The position numbers and the translations under genes were made by a program. A stretch of DNA of 64,000 nt from Streptomyces sp. SCL15-4 (lineage in GTDB: Bacteria; Actinomycetota; Actinomycetes; Streptomycetales; Streptomycetaceae), in NCBI RefSeq assembly GCF_033366695.1, contig NZ_JAOBTQ010000001.1:1736001-1800000 (forward strand), read 5' to 3'. The notes beneath the pieces are model-generated. The model was given only the letters and a program-made list of their open reading frames with translations. It ran no database searches and had not been told where the DNA came from. This document shows positions 32,095 through 41,600 of the stretch, in pieces; the stretch's first letter is position 1; each line of letters begins with the position of its first letter.

Positions 32095-34767
32095 GTGCGC
32101 AGAACCCGCATCCTCGTGGCCGCGTTCTCGCTGGCCGCCGGACTGCTCGCCGGCACCCCGCCCGCACTGGCCGCGGCCACGTCCGCCCCGCCACTGGCCG
32201 CCGACACCTACACCTGGAAGAACGCCCGGGTCGACGGCGGGGGCTTCGTCCCCGGGATCGTCTTCAACCGCACCGAGAAGAACCTGGCCTACGCCCGCAC
32301 CGACATCGGCGGCGCCTACCGCTGGCAGCAGTCGACCAAGACCTGGACCCCGCTGCTGGACTCGGTCGGCTGGAACGAGTGGGGCCACACCGGCGTGGTG
32401 AGCCTCGCCTCCGACCCGGTCCAGCCGGACAAGGTCTACGCGGCCGTCGGGACGTACACCAACAGCTGGGACCCCACCGACGGAGCGGTGCTGCGCTCCG
32501 CCGACCGGGGCGCGAGCTGGCAGAAGACCGACCTGCCGTTCAAGCTCGGCGGCAACATGCCCGGCCGCGGCATGGGCGAGCGGCTGGCGGTCGACCCGAA
32601 CAAGAACAGCGTGCTGTACCTGGGCGCGCCGAGCGGCAAGGGCCTGTGGCGGTCGACGGACTCCGGGGTGACCTGGTCGCAGGTGACGAGCTTCCCCAAC
32701 CCCGGCACCTACCGGCAGGACCCGAGCGACACCAGCGGATACGCGAGCGACAACCAGGGCATCGTCTGGGTCACCTTCGACGAGTCGACCGGCACGTCCG
32801 GGACCGCGACGAAGATCGTCTACGTGGGCGTCGCCGACAAGGACAACGCGGTCTACCGCTCGACGGACGCGGGCGCCACCTGGACGAGGCTCGCGGGCCA
32901 GCCGACCGGATACCTGGCGCACAAGGGCGTCCTGGACGCCGTGAACGGGTACCTGTACCTCGCCTACAGCGACACGGGCGGCCCCTACGACGGCGGCAAG
33001 GGCCGGCTGTGGCGGTACGCGACGGCCACCGGCACCTGGACCGACATCAGCCCGGTCGCGGAGGCGGACACCTACTTCGGCTTCAGCGGACTGACGGTCG
33101 ACCGGCAGCACCCGTCCACCCTCATGGCCACCGCCTACAGCTCCTGGTGGCCGGACACCCAGTTGTTCCGGTCCACCGACAGCGGCGCCACCTGGACGAA
33201 GGCCTGGGACTACACGTCGTACCCCGACCGCGCCAACCGCTACACCATGGACGTGTCCTCATCGCCGTGGCTCACCTTCGGCGCGCACCCCTCGCCGCCC
33301 GAACAGAGCCCGAAGCTCGGCTGGATGACGGAGGCGCTGGAGATCGACCCGTTCGACTCCGCCCGCATGATGTTCGGCACGGGCGCCACGGTCTACGGCA
33401 CCGAGGACCTCACGAAGTGGGACAGCGGCGGACAGTTCAGTGTGAAGCCGATGGTGCGGGGCCTGGAGGAGACGGCGGTGAACGACCTCGCCGCCCCGCC
33501 CTCCGGCGGCGCCCGGCTCTTCAGCGCCCTCGGTGACATCGGCGGCTTCCGGCACACGGACCTGACCGCGGTGCCGTCCATGATGTACACCTCGCCCACC
33601 TTCACCACGACCACCGGCCTGGACTTCGCCGAGGCGAACCCGGACACGGTGGTCCGCGTCGGCGACCTGGACTCCGGCCCGCACATCGCGTTCTCCACGG
33701 ACAACGGCGCCAACTGGTTCGCCGGCACGGACCCTTCGGGGGTCTCGGGCGGCGGGACGGTCGCGGCGGCGGCGGACGGCAGCCGGTTCGTGTGGAGTCC
33801 GGCCGGCACCGGCGTGCGCCACACCACGGGCTTCGGCACCTCCTGGGCGGAGTCGGCCGGCATCCCGGCGGGCGCGATCGTCGAGTCCGACCGCGTCGAC
33901 GCGAAGACCTTCTACGGCTTCAAGTCCGGGAAGTTCTACGTCAGCACGGACGGCGGGGCGACCTTCACCGCCTCGGCCGCCACGGGCCTGCCGAGCGGGG
34001 ACAGCGTGCGCTTCAAGGCGCTGCCCGGCACCAGGGGCGACGTATGGCTGGCCGGCGGAGCGGCGGACGGCGCCTACGGGCTGTGGCACTCCACCGACGG
34101 CGGCGGGAGCTTCACCAAGTCGGCGAACGTGCAGCAGGCCGACACCATCGGCTTCGGCAAGGCCGCGCCGGACGCCTCGTACCAGACGCTGTACACCAGC
34201 GCGAAGATCGGCGGGGTGCGCGGCATCTTCCGGTCCACGGACAAGGGCGCGTCCTGGACCCGGATCAACGACGACGCCCACCAGTGGGGCTGGACCGGCG
34301 CGGCCATCACGGGTGATCCTCGGGTGTACGGCCGGGTGTACGTGTCGACGAACGGCCGGGGCGTCATCTACGGCGACACCTCCGACACGAGCGGCGGAGG
34401 CGGCGGAGACGGAGGCGGCGGCACGGACCCGACGCCGGTGCCCACGGGTGCCTGCACCGTCAGCTACAAGATCACCAATCAGTGGGCCGACGGCTTCCAG
34501 GCCGACGTGCGGCTCACCAACACCGGCTCGGCGGCCTGGAACGGCTGGTCCCTCGGCTGGTCCTTCGCCGACGGCCAGAAGGTCACGCAGATGTGGAACG
34601 CCGGCTACAGCCAGTCCGGCACCGCGGTCACGGTGAAGAACGTGAGCTGGAACGGCACCGTGGCGGCGGGCTCGTCGGTGGCCTTCGGCTTCACGGGCAG
34701 CCGGGCGGGTACGAACACCGTACCGGCCTCGTTCAAGCTGGGCGGCCAGAGCTGCGCGGCCGCCTGA
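32095..34767 (+). CDS. Secreted GH74 xyloglucanase with C-terminal CBM2
   Basis: Protein of 890 residues from a GTG at 32095 (AGGAAAGG before it). A signal peptide spans about 1-26. The GH74 domain, two seven-bladed propellers in tandem, runs from about 36 to 765: catalytic aspartates D70 (ARTDIGGAYRW) and D481 (LGDIGGFRH), with repeated Asp-box-like turns (RSADRGASW, RSTDSGVTW, RSTDAGATW, RSTDSGATW, RSTDKGASW). A Gly/Asp/Pro linker (GGGGGDGGGGTDPTPVP) leads to the CBM2 (about 786-890, NQWADGF, NGWSLGW, QMWNAG). The enzyme cleaves the glucan backbone of xyloglucan. It lies behind the GH48 gene in the cellulase cluster. No CebR box is seen directly before it. Confidence 0.95.
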   Translation: MRRTRILVAAFSLAAGLLAGTPPALAAATSAPPLAADTYTWKNARVDGGGFVPGIVFNRTEKNLAYARTDIGGAYRWQQSTKTWTPLLDSVGWNEWGHTGVVSLASDPVQPDKVYAAVGTYTNSWDPTDGAVLRSADRGASWQKTDLPFKLGGNMPGRGMGERLAVDPNKNSVLYLGAPSGKGLWRSTDSGVTWSQVTSFPNPGTYRQDPSDTSGYASDNQGIVWVTFDESTGTSGTATKIVYVGVADKDNAVYRSTDAGATWTRLAGQPTGYLAHKGVLDAVNGYLYLAYSDTGGPYDGGKGRLWRYATATGTWTDISPVAEADTYFGFSGLTVDRQHPSTLMATAYSSWWPDTQLFRSTDSGATWTKAWDYTSYPDRANRYTMDVSSSPWLTFGAHPSPPEQSPKLGWMTEALEIDPFDSARMMFGTGATVYGTEDLTKWDSGGQFSVKPMVRGLEETAVNDLAAPPSGGARLFSALGDIGGFRHTDLTAVPSMMYTSPTFTTTTGLDFAEANPDTVVRVGDLDSGPHIAFSTDNGANWFAGTDPSGVSGGGTVAAAADGSRFVWSPAGTGVRHTTGFGTSWAESAGIPAGAIVESDRVDAKTFYGFKSGKFYVSTDGGATFTASAATGLPSGDSVRFKALPGTRGDVWLAGGAADGAYGLWHSTDGGGSFTKSANVQQADTIGFGKAAPDASYQTLYTSAKIGGVRGIFRSTDKGASWTRINDDAHQWGWTGAAITGDPRVYGRVYVSTNGRGVIYGDTSDTSGGGGGDGGGGTDPTPVPTGACTVSYKITNQWADGFQADVRLTNTGSAAWNGWSLGWSFADGQKVTQMWNAGYSQSGTAVTVKNVSWNGTVAAGSSVAFGFTGSRAGTNTVPASFKLGGQSCAAA

Positions 34768-34777
34768 CCATCGGCCC

Positions 34778-34811
34778 GGCGGGGGTGCCGTCCACGAGCG
34801 GCATCCCCGCC
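34778..34811. terminator. Bidirectional hairpin between GH74 and the DUF4352-like gene
   Basis: GGCGGGGGTGCCG pairs with CGGCATCCCCGCC (one G-U pair) across an 8-base loop, exactly between the two convergent stop codons. Confidence 0.75.
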
Positions 34812-34819
34812 GCGGCCCG

Positions 34820-35533
34820 CTACCCGACGGTCCCGGTGAAGATCGACGCGTCCGAGTCGAAGTCGGGACTGACCTCGATCTGGACGAGCTTCTCCGACTT
34901 GGGCAGTTCGCAGCCCCAGGGCACGTTCAGGGAGCGGCCGGGGAGCAGCTTGGTCTCCGGGCCGCCGTCCAGGCCCGCGTCGGAGTCGAACACCGAGTCG
35001 CTGCTCTTGCCGTCCTGTCCGTAGGAGCAGTTGACGGTGAGCTGGGTGACGTCGAGGGCCTTCTTACCGCCGTTCTTCACCTTGACGGTGAACTTGAGGT
35101 ACGGCGTGTTCTCCGGCTCGGCGTACTCGCCGGTGACGGACCGCTTGAGCCCGAAGAGGGCGACCTCGGTGTCCGGTTCGTAGACGGCGGTGTCGTCCAG
35201 GGCGTAGACCCCGTCCTCGTCAGCGGCGTCGCCGCTGTCCGCTTCGTCCGCGGCGTCCGCGTTCTCCGCGTCGTCGTCGGCCGCCGTCGCGTCCTCGCCG
35301 GTCCCCTCCGCGCCGTCGTCCGCGGCGGCGGTCTTGGTGACGGTGGCGGTGGGCGCCGGCTTCGCCTCGGCGTCTCCGTCGACGCCCGCCGTGATCAGGG
35401 CCGAGACCGCGGCGGCGACGACGGCCGCCGCCACGGCGATGAGCGCGGTGCGGGATTTCCTCGGCGGTACGGGCGGCGGAGGGACCGGCGGTCCGTAGCC
35501 CGGCATGGGCGGTGGTGTGAAGTCGGTGCTCAT
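34820..35533 (-). CDS. Membrane-anchored DUF4352-like protein
   Basis: Protein of 237 residues, ATG at 35533-35531 behind GGGGGGCCC. A proline-rich cytoplasmic head (PPPMPGYGPPVPPPPVPP, residues 7-24) is followed by one membrane helix (TALIAVAAAVVAAAVSALIT, about 29-48). A highly acidic, Ala/Asp-rich linker (about 70-108) leads to a beta-sandwich domain (VALFGLKRSVTGEY ... YLKFTVKVKNGGKKALDVTQL, in parts), the immunoglobulin-like pattern of DUF4352 proteins. It contains two cysteines (NCSYGQ, WGCELP) that could form a disulfide outside the cell. Function unknown. Its gene is convergent with GH74, so it is not clearly part of the cellulase system. Confidence 0.8.
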   Translation of the reverse strand: MSTDFTPPPMPGYGPPVPPPPVPPRKSRTALIAVAAAVVAAAVSALITAGVDGDAEAKPAPTATVTKTAAADDGAEGTGEDATAADDDAENADAADEADSGDAADEDGVYALDDTAVYEPDTEVALFGLKRSVTGEYAEPENTPYLKFTVKVKNGGKKALDVTQLTVNCSYGQDGKSSDSVFDSDAGLDGGPETKLLPGRSLNVPWGCELPKSEKLVQIEVSPDFDSDASIFTGTVG

Positions 35534-35636
35534 GGGCCCCCCAGGGACGTGCTGTGTGATCTTCGCATCATCCCCGCTCCAAGCGGAATGTGAAAACCCT
35601 GTGATGGAATCGTGTCCCTGGCCCGAAGTCGCGACC

Positions 35637-36392
35637 TCAGGCCGAGGCCGGTGCTGCTTTCCGGAACGCGCGCACGCCGAAGACCGGGTCGGCGCGCGGG
35701 CGGTCCTGGTCGGGAAGTCCGGCCAGGTGCGCGGCGAACTCCTCGGTGCGCGGCTCGCCGGGCGGCAGCAGGGTGAACCAGCCCCGGCGCAGGTCGGCGA
35801 TGGTGCCACGGGGGCTGCGGCCCTGTCCGGGGCTGCGGAAGGAGCCGTGCCCGGCGGGCCGCAGCCCGTGCCGGGCGGCCTCGGCGGTGACGGTGCCGGG
35901 GGCGTCGGGCGCGGGCCGGCGCGGGCGGTCGGCGAGGACGGCGTCGATGTCGCTGCCGACGTCGTGCGCGGCGGCCTTGTCGACGGTGGTGACGTACACC
36001 CCGCCGGGCCGCAGCACCCGGGCGCACTCGGCGACGACCGCGCGCAGGTCCCGTGGGTCGTACAGCAGGTGCAGCAGCCAGATGGTGGTGACGGCGTCGA
36101 ACGTGCCGTCGGGAAAGGGCAGTCGGCGGCTGTCGGCCCGGACGATCGCGCCGGGCAGCCGCGCCGCCGCCCGGCGGGCCATGGCGGGAGTGAGGTCGGC
36201 GCCGGTCACCCGCAGCCCGGGGCGCGCGACGGCGAGCCGCCGGGTGACGCTGCCGGTGCCGCAGGCGATGTCGAGGAGGCGTCCGGGTCCGGGCGGTATC
36301 AGGCCGAGGACGGTGTGCGCGGCGGCCTCGGCGCGGGCCTCGCCGCCGCGGGAGGCGTCGTAGTCGGCGGCTTCCTTCTCGTAGTCGAGCAC
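35637..36392 (-). CDS. SAM-dependent methyltransferase (UbiE/type 11)
   Basis: Protein of 251 residues. The start is taken as the GTG at 36392-36390 (VLDYEKEAADYDASRGG), five bases after the stop of the pterin dehydratase gene. Class I methyltransferase motifs: LLDIACGTGSVTRRLA (motif I, about 40-55), VTGADLTPAMARRA, RLPFPDGTFDAVTTIWLLHLL (post-motif and motif II) and RVLRPGGVYVTTVDK. The substrate is not predictable; a small hydrophobic or peptide-derived acceptor is usual. The very close spacing to the upstream gene indicates co-transcription with the PCD-like protein. Confidence 0.88.
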   Translation of the reverse strand: MLDYEKEAADYDASRGGEARAEAAAHTVLGLIPPGPGRLLDIACGTGSVTRRLAVARPGLRVTGADLTPAMARRAAARLPGAIVRADSRRLPFPDGTFDAVTTIWLLHLLYDPRDLRAVVAECARVLRPGGVYVTTVDKAAAHDVGSDIDAVLADRPRRPAPDAPGTVTAEAARHGLRPAGHGSFRSPGQGRSPRGTIADLRRGWFTLLPPGEPRTEEFAAHLAGLPDQDRPRADPVFGVRAFRKAAPASA

Positions 36393-36397
36393 ATCGT

Positions 36398-36703
36398 TCA
36401 GTGTGCTCCGTGGCCTGGGGCGATGTCCTCCACCCTGCGGGCGAGTTCGAAGTCCTTGGCGGTGAGCGCGCCGCCCGCGCTGTGGGTGTGCACGCGCAGG
36501 GACACCGTGTCGTAGCCGAGGGTCAGGTCGGCGTGGTGGTCCAGCTCGTCCTGGATGCCGGCGATGTGCACCACCAGCGCCGTGGCCGCGAAGTGCGAGG
36601 CGAGCCGGTAGGAGCGGCCGAGCCGCCCGTCGAGCACCGACCAGCCCCGCAACGCGGCCAGGCGGTCCTCGATCTCCTGCTGCGACAGCGGTTCCACGGC
36701 CAT
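36398..36703 (-). CDS. Pterin-4a-carbinolamine dehydratase
   Basis: Protein of 101 residues, ATG at 36703-36701. It has the whole small PCD fold: LSQQEIEDRLAALRGWSV, the active-site pattern DHHADLTLGYDTVSLRVHTHS with the conserved His-His and Thr-His, and GALTAKDFELARRVE at the end. PCD/DCoH dehydrates 4a-hydroxytetrahydropterin formed by aromatic amino-acid hydroxylases. In bacteria lacking such hydroxylases its role is uncertain and may concern molybdopterin or folate side-reactions. No hydroxylase gene is in the window. It is upstream of, and probably co-transcribed with, the methyltransferase, and is divergent from an XRE regulator. Confidence 0.92.
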   Translation of the reverse strand: MAVEPLSQQEIEDRLAALRGWSVLDGRLGRSYRLASHFAATALVVHIAGIQDELDHHADLTLGYDTVSLRVHTHSAGGALTAKDFELARRVEDIAPGHGAH

Positions 36704-36806
36704 GACCGTTCGCTCCCTTCCGTGTCCGGGGGTACGGACCCAGCCTGCCACGCGGGCGCCGCGGGCGGCCGGGCGACGCGTGTCCGGCTCGACTAGGGTC
36801 GCTCGT

Positions 36807-37631
36807 ATGACCGTTGCCGCCTCCCCTCCCTCCGTCCCCACCGGCGTCGGCCGGGGTGCCGGCCCGTTGCTGCGCGCCTGGCGCGAGCGGCGGCGGATCT
36901 CCCAGCTGGAACTGGCGCTGCGCGCCGACTCCTCGGCGCGGCACATCAGCTTCATCGAGACCGGACGGTCCCGGCCGAGCGAGGAGATGGTGCTGCGGCT
37001 GGCCGAGCGGCTCCAGGTGCCGGTGCGCGAGCGCAACGCGCTGCTGCTGGCGGCCGGTTACGCGCCGCGCTATCCGGAGACCCCGTTGGACGATCCGGCG
37101 CTGGACGCGCTGCGGGACGGGCTGGAGCGGCTCATCCGGGGCTACGAGCCCTATCCGGCGCTGGTGGTCGACGCCGGTTACACGGTCGTCGCCGCGAACC
37201 GGGGCATCGCCGTACTGCTGGAGGGGGTGCCGGAGAAGCTGATGAGCCCGGCGCCGAACGCGATGCGGCTGACGCTGCACCCGGAGGGGCTGGCGCCGCG
37301 CATCCGGAACCTGCGGGAGTGGCGCGGGCACCTGCTGGCCCAGATGGAGCGGGAGATCGCCCTGCACCGCTCCGACCGCTTGCGCGCGCTGTACGAGGAG
37401 GTGGCGGCGTACCCGGTGCCGCCGGAGGAGCCCGGCGCCGAACCGGCCGAGCCGGTACCGTACTTCGCGCTGCCGCTGCGGGTGGAGCACGCCGGGCGGG
37501 TCCTGTCGTTCGTGTCCTCGATCTCCACGTTCAACACACCGATGGACATCACGGTCGCCGAACTGGCCATTGAAACCTTCCTCCCGGCGGACCGCGCGAC
37601 CGCCGCCCACCTGCGCGCCCTCGCCGACTGA
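36807..37631 (+). CDS. XRE-family regulator with MmyB-like ligand-binding domain
   Basis: Protein of 274 residues, ATG at 36807. The N-terminal helix-turn-helix (LLRAWRERRRISQLELALRAD, then SSARHISFIETGRSRPSEEMV) covers about 21-65. The rest (PALDALRDGLERLIRGYEPYPALVVDAGYTVVAANRGI, given here as RGYEPYPALVVDAGY and VVAANRGIAVLL) matches the MmyB/MLTR PAS-like ligand domain of many Streptomyces repressors that control a divergent oxidoreductase or methyltransferase. Here the divergent neighbours are the pterin dehydratase and methyltransferase genes (103 bp away), so these are its likely targets. The ligand is unknown. Confidence 0.9.
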   Translation: MTVAASPPSVPTGVGRGAGPLLRAWRERRRISQLELALRADSSARHISFIETGRSRPSEEMVLRLAERLQVPVRERNALLLAAGYAPRYPETPLDDPALDALRDGLERLIRGYEPYPALVVDAGYTVVAANRGIAVLLEGVPEKLMSPAPNAMRLTLHPEGLAPRIRNLREWRGHLLAQMEREIALHRSDRLRALYEEVAAYPVPPEEPGAEPAEPVPYFALPLRVEHAGRVLSFVSSISTFNTPMDITVAELAIETFLPADRATAAHLRALAD

Positions 37632-37734
37632 CCGGACTCCGGCTCCCTCCACCCGCGTCGGCCATATGTGCGAAAGCGCGATCGCATGGCAGACTGCTGC
37701 CCGCGTTCATCGGCACGTAGGGGAGGGCGTGGCT

Positions 37735-38598
37735 GTGAGTGAGCGGCGGGCCGCGCCCACCGTGGGGCAGGTGGTGCTCGGCAAACGGCTGCAGGAGCTG
37801 CGGGAGACCGCGGGGCTCAGCCGTGACGAGGCCGCCCGGGTCCTCCGGGTCACGTCGGCGACCGTACGGCGGATGGAGACGGCCGAGGTCTCGCTGAAGA
37901 TCCCCTACGTACAGGTGCTGCTGACCACCTACGGGGTGCCGGACGAGGAGGCCGAGGCGTTCGTCCGGCTGGCCGAGGAGGCGAACCAGCCGGGCTGGTG
38001 GCAGCGGTTCCACGACGTGCTGCCGGACTGGTTCAGCCTGTACGTCAGCCTGGAGGGCGCGGCCCGGATCATCCGCTCCTACGAGCCGCACTTCGTGCCC
38101 GGCCTGCTCCAGACCGAGGACTACGCGCGAGCGGTGATGGAGGCCGGCACCATCGGGCACACCTCCCCCCAGACGGTCGACCGGCATGTGTCGCTGCGCA
38201 TGGAACGGCAGCGGCTGCTGGACCGCGCCGATCCGCCCCACCTGTGGGTGATCATGGACGAGACGGTGCTCCGGCGCCCGGTGAGCACGCACCCGAAGGT
38301 GCAGCGCGACCAGCTCGACCGGCTGCTGGAGTACGCCGAACGGGACCGGGTGACGCTCCAGGTCGCCGAGTTCGCGGCCGGCCCGCACCCGGGGACGTAC
38401 GCGCCGTTCACGCTGTTCCGGTTCGCCGAGCCGGAGCTGCCGGACATGGTGTTCACCGAGTACCTGACCGGCGCGCTGTACCTGGACGCGCGCCGGGAGG
38501 TGGCCGCGCACCTGGAGGTGCTGGACCACATGACGGCCCGGGCCGCGTCCGCCCAACGCACCCTGAAGCTGCTGCGGGAGTACCGCGAGCGCCTGTGA
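37735..38598 (+). CDS. XRE-family regulator with DUF5753 domain
   Basis: Protein of 287 residues. GTG at 37735 is chosen because the GGGGAGGG site is eight bases upstream; the GTG at 37729 would be too close. The N-terminal helix-turn-helix is LGKRLQELRETAGLSRDEAA, then VLRVTSATVRRMETAEVSLK (about 17-56). The DUF5753 effector domain follows (SLYVSLEGAARIIRSYEPHFVPGLLQTEDYAR, quoted as IRSYEPHFVPGLLQTEDYAR, through FTEYLTGALYLD). In Streptomyces these regulators normally sit beside a small DUF397 protein (the WhiJ/AbaA-type pairs linked to development). None is found here, so this is an orphan copy. It could affect the nar operon 99 bp downstream. Confidence 0.9.
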   Translation: MSERRAAPTVGQVVLGKRLQELRETAGLSRDEAARVLRVTSATVRRMETAEVSLKIPYVQVLLTTYGVPDEEAEAFVRLAEEANQPGWWQRFHDVLPDWFSLYVSLEGAARIIRSYEPHFVPGLLQTEDYARAVMEAGTIGHTSPQTVDRHVSLRMERQRLLDRADPPHLWVIMDETVLRRPVSTHPKVQRDQLDRLLEYAERDRVTLQVAEFAAGPHPGTYAPFTLFRFAEPELPDMVFTEYLTGALYLDARREVAAHLEVLDHMTARAASAQRTLKLLREYRERL

Positions 38599-38618
38599 CC
38601 CGGCCCGCCGTCCGGCGT

Positions 38619-38632
38619 GACCCGTACGGGTC
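38619..38632. promoter_or_regulatory. Palindrome GACCCGTACGGGTC before narG
   Basis: A perfect 14-bp palindrome lies 65 bp upstream of the narG start, in the 99-bp gap after the XRE gene. A second short dyad, GGGGCAGCCCC (38653-38663), follows. Either could bind a regulator of nitrate respiration; the redox/dormancy regulator of the DevR/OsdR type is one possibility, but the match to its known box is poor. Confidence 0.45.
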
Positions 38633-38697
38633 TGCGGACAGGTGGCCTCCCGGGGCAGCCCCTAGGTTCTGAGTACGGGGTGAACCGAGGAGCGCAC

Positions 38698-41600
38698 GTG
38701 ACCGACACGCGGAGACCGCCCAGGGAGCCCGGCGCGGCCCTGCTGGCCGCCGGCCGCTTCTTCCGGCCCGGCACGCCCACGCCCGACCTGCACGGCGTCA
38801 CACTGACCGGCGGCCGGCAGGGGGACGCCTTCTACCGGGACCGGTGGAGCCACGACAAGGTGGTGCGCTCCACCCACGGGGTGAACTGCACCGGCTCCTG
38901 CCGCTGGAAGGTGTATGTCAAGGACGGGATCATCACCTGGGAGACCCAGGAGACGGACTATCCGTCGGTGGGCCCGGACCGGCCCGAGTACGAGCCGCGC
39001 GGCTGCCCCCGCGGCGCCGCGTTCTCCTGGTACACCTACTCCCCCACCCGGGTGCGCTACCCCTACGTCCGGGGCGTCCTGCTCCAGATGTACCGGGAGG
39101 CGAAGCAGCGCCTCGGGGATCCGGTGCTGGCCTGGGCGGACATCCAGAGCGACCCCGAGCGGCGCCGCCGTTACCAGCGGGCGCGCGGCAAGGGCGGACT
39201 GGTGCGGGCGCGCTGGGAGGAGGCGGTGGAACTGGTCGCCGCCGCGCAGGTGCACACCATCAAGACCCACGGCCCCGACCGGATCGCCGGGTTCTCCCCG
39301 ATCCCGGCGATGTCGATGGTGTCGCACGCGGCCGGCGCCCGCTACCACTCGCTGATCGGCGCGGCCATGCTGTCGTTCTACGACTGGTACGCCGACCTCC
39401 CGGTGGCCTCCCCGCAGGTCTTCGGCGACCAGACGGACGTACCGGAATCCGGCGACTGGTGGGACGCCGCCTATCTGATCATGTGGGGCTCCAACGTCCC
39501 GGTGACCCGCACCCCGGACGCGCACTGGATGGCGGAGGCCCGCTACCGCGGCCAGAAGGTCGTGGTGGTCGCGCCGGACTACGCGGACAGCGCCAAGTTC
39601 GCCGACGCGTGGCTGCACCCGCACCCGGGCACGGACGGCGCGCTGGCCCTGGCGATGGGCCATGTGATCCTCAAGGAGTTCTTCGTCGACCGGCAGACGC
39701 CGTTCTTCACCGACTACGTACGGAAGTTCACCGACCTGCCGTTCCTGGTGACGCTCGCCGAGCGGGACGGGGCGTGGGTGCCGGCGAAGTTCCTGCGCGC
39801 CGACGGCATCGGCCGGACCGGGGAAGGCGCCGAGTGGAAGACGGTCGTCCTGGACGAGACGACCGGCCGCGCGGTGGTCCCGGGCGGCTCCCTGGGCTTT
39901 CGCTGGACCGACTCCGGCGAGGGCCGGTGGAACCTGGACCTCGGTGACATCCGGCCCCGGTTGAGTCTGTACGGCAGCGAGGTCGCGGTGCCGGTGGAAG
40001 TGCTGCTGCCCCGGTTCGACACCGACGGCGGGACGCACGGACAGGGACGCGGTGAGGTGCTGCGGCGCAGCGTGCCCGCCACCCGGCTGGGCGGCGCGGA
40101 CGGCCCGCTGGTGACGACCGTCTACGACCTGCTGCTGGCCCAGTACGGGGTCGGCCGGCCCGGGATGCCCGGCGACTGGCCCGCCTCCTACGACGACGGC
40201 CGCGCGCCGGCCACGCCCGCCTGGCAGGAGACGCACACCTCCGTCCCGGCCGCCCAGTGCGTGCGCATCGCCCGGGAGTTCGCGCGGACCGCCGAGCGCT
40301 CCCGGGGCCGCTGCATGATCATCATGGGCGCGGGCACCAACCACTGGTTCCACTCGGAGACGATCTACCGCGCCTTCCTGGCGCTGCTCCAGCTCACCGG
40401 CTGCCAGGGCCGCAACGGCGGCGGCTGGGCGCACTACGTGGGCCAGGAGAAGTGCCGTCCGGTGACCGGCTGGGCGACGCTGGCCGCCGCCTCCGACTGG
40501 TCCCGCCCGCCCCGGCAGGCGATCGGCACCGGGTACTGGTACCTGCACACCGACCAGTGGCGCTACGACCGCTTCGGCGCCGACGTGCTGGCCTCGCCGC
40601 TCGGTGAGGGCCGCTTCGCCGGGATGACCGCCGCGGACTGCCTGGCGCTGTCCGCCCGCGCCGGCTGGATGCCGTCGTACCCCACCTTCGACCGCAACCC
40701 GCTCGACCTGGGCGCGGTGAGCGGCGATCCGGTGGCGAAGGCGGTGGCCGGGCTGCGCGCGGGCACCCTGAGGTTCGCCTGCGAGGACCCGGACGCCCCG
40801 GAGAACTGGCCGCGGGTGCTGACCCTGTGGCGGGCCAATCTGCTGGGCTCGTCGGCCAAGGGCGCCGAGTACTTCACCCGGCATCTGCTGGGCACCCACT
40901 CCTCGCTGCGGGCCGAGGAGGCCGCGCCCGGCGAGCGCCCGAGGGACGTGACCTGGCGGGAGCGGGCGCCGGAGGGCAAGCTCGACCTGCTGCTGTCGCT
41001 GGACTTCCGGCACACCTCCTCCACGCTGCTGTCGGACGTGGTGCTGCCGGCGGCGACCTGGTACGAGAAGCACGATCTGTCCTCCACCGACATGCACCCC
41101 TTCGTGCACTCCTTCACCCCGGCCGTGGACCCGCCCTGGCAGGCCCGCACCGACTTCGACACCTTCAAGGCGCTCGCGGAGAAGCTGAGCGAGCTGGCGG
41201 TGGACCACCTCGGCGTCCGCAAGGACCTGGTGGCGAGTCCGCTCCAGCACGACACCCCGGGCGAGATCGCCCAGCCGGGCGGGGTGGTGCGGGACTGGAA
41301 GGACGGCGCGTGCGAGCCCGTGCCCGGCAGGACCCTGCCGAACCTGACCGTCGTGGAGCGCGACTACACCGCCGTCGGCGCCAAGTTCGCCGCGCTCGGC
41401 CCGCTGGCGGAGAAGCTCGGCCTGCCCGTCAAGGGCATCGTCCTGCGGCCGGACGAGGAGGTGGCGCGGCTCAGGGAGACGAACGGCACCGGCTATCACG
41501 GGCGGCCCTCGCTCGATACGGCCGTGAAGGCGGCGAACACCATCCTCGCCCTGTCCGGCACCACCAACGGCCGCCTGGCCACGGAGGGTTTCCGCACGCT

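Noticed and set aside
28453..33111. A 1552-codon open frame on the minus strand across GH48 and GH74
   Set aside because: It is the antisense shadow of two clear glycoside hydrolase genes; the product is Val/Gly/Arg-rich and matches no family. Only its last 105 codons, outside those genes, are kept as a low-confidence candidate.
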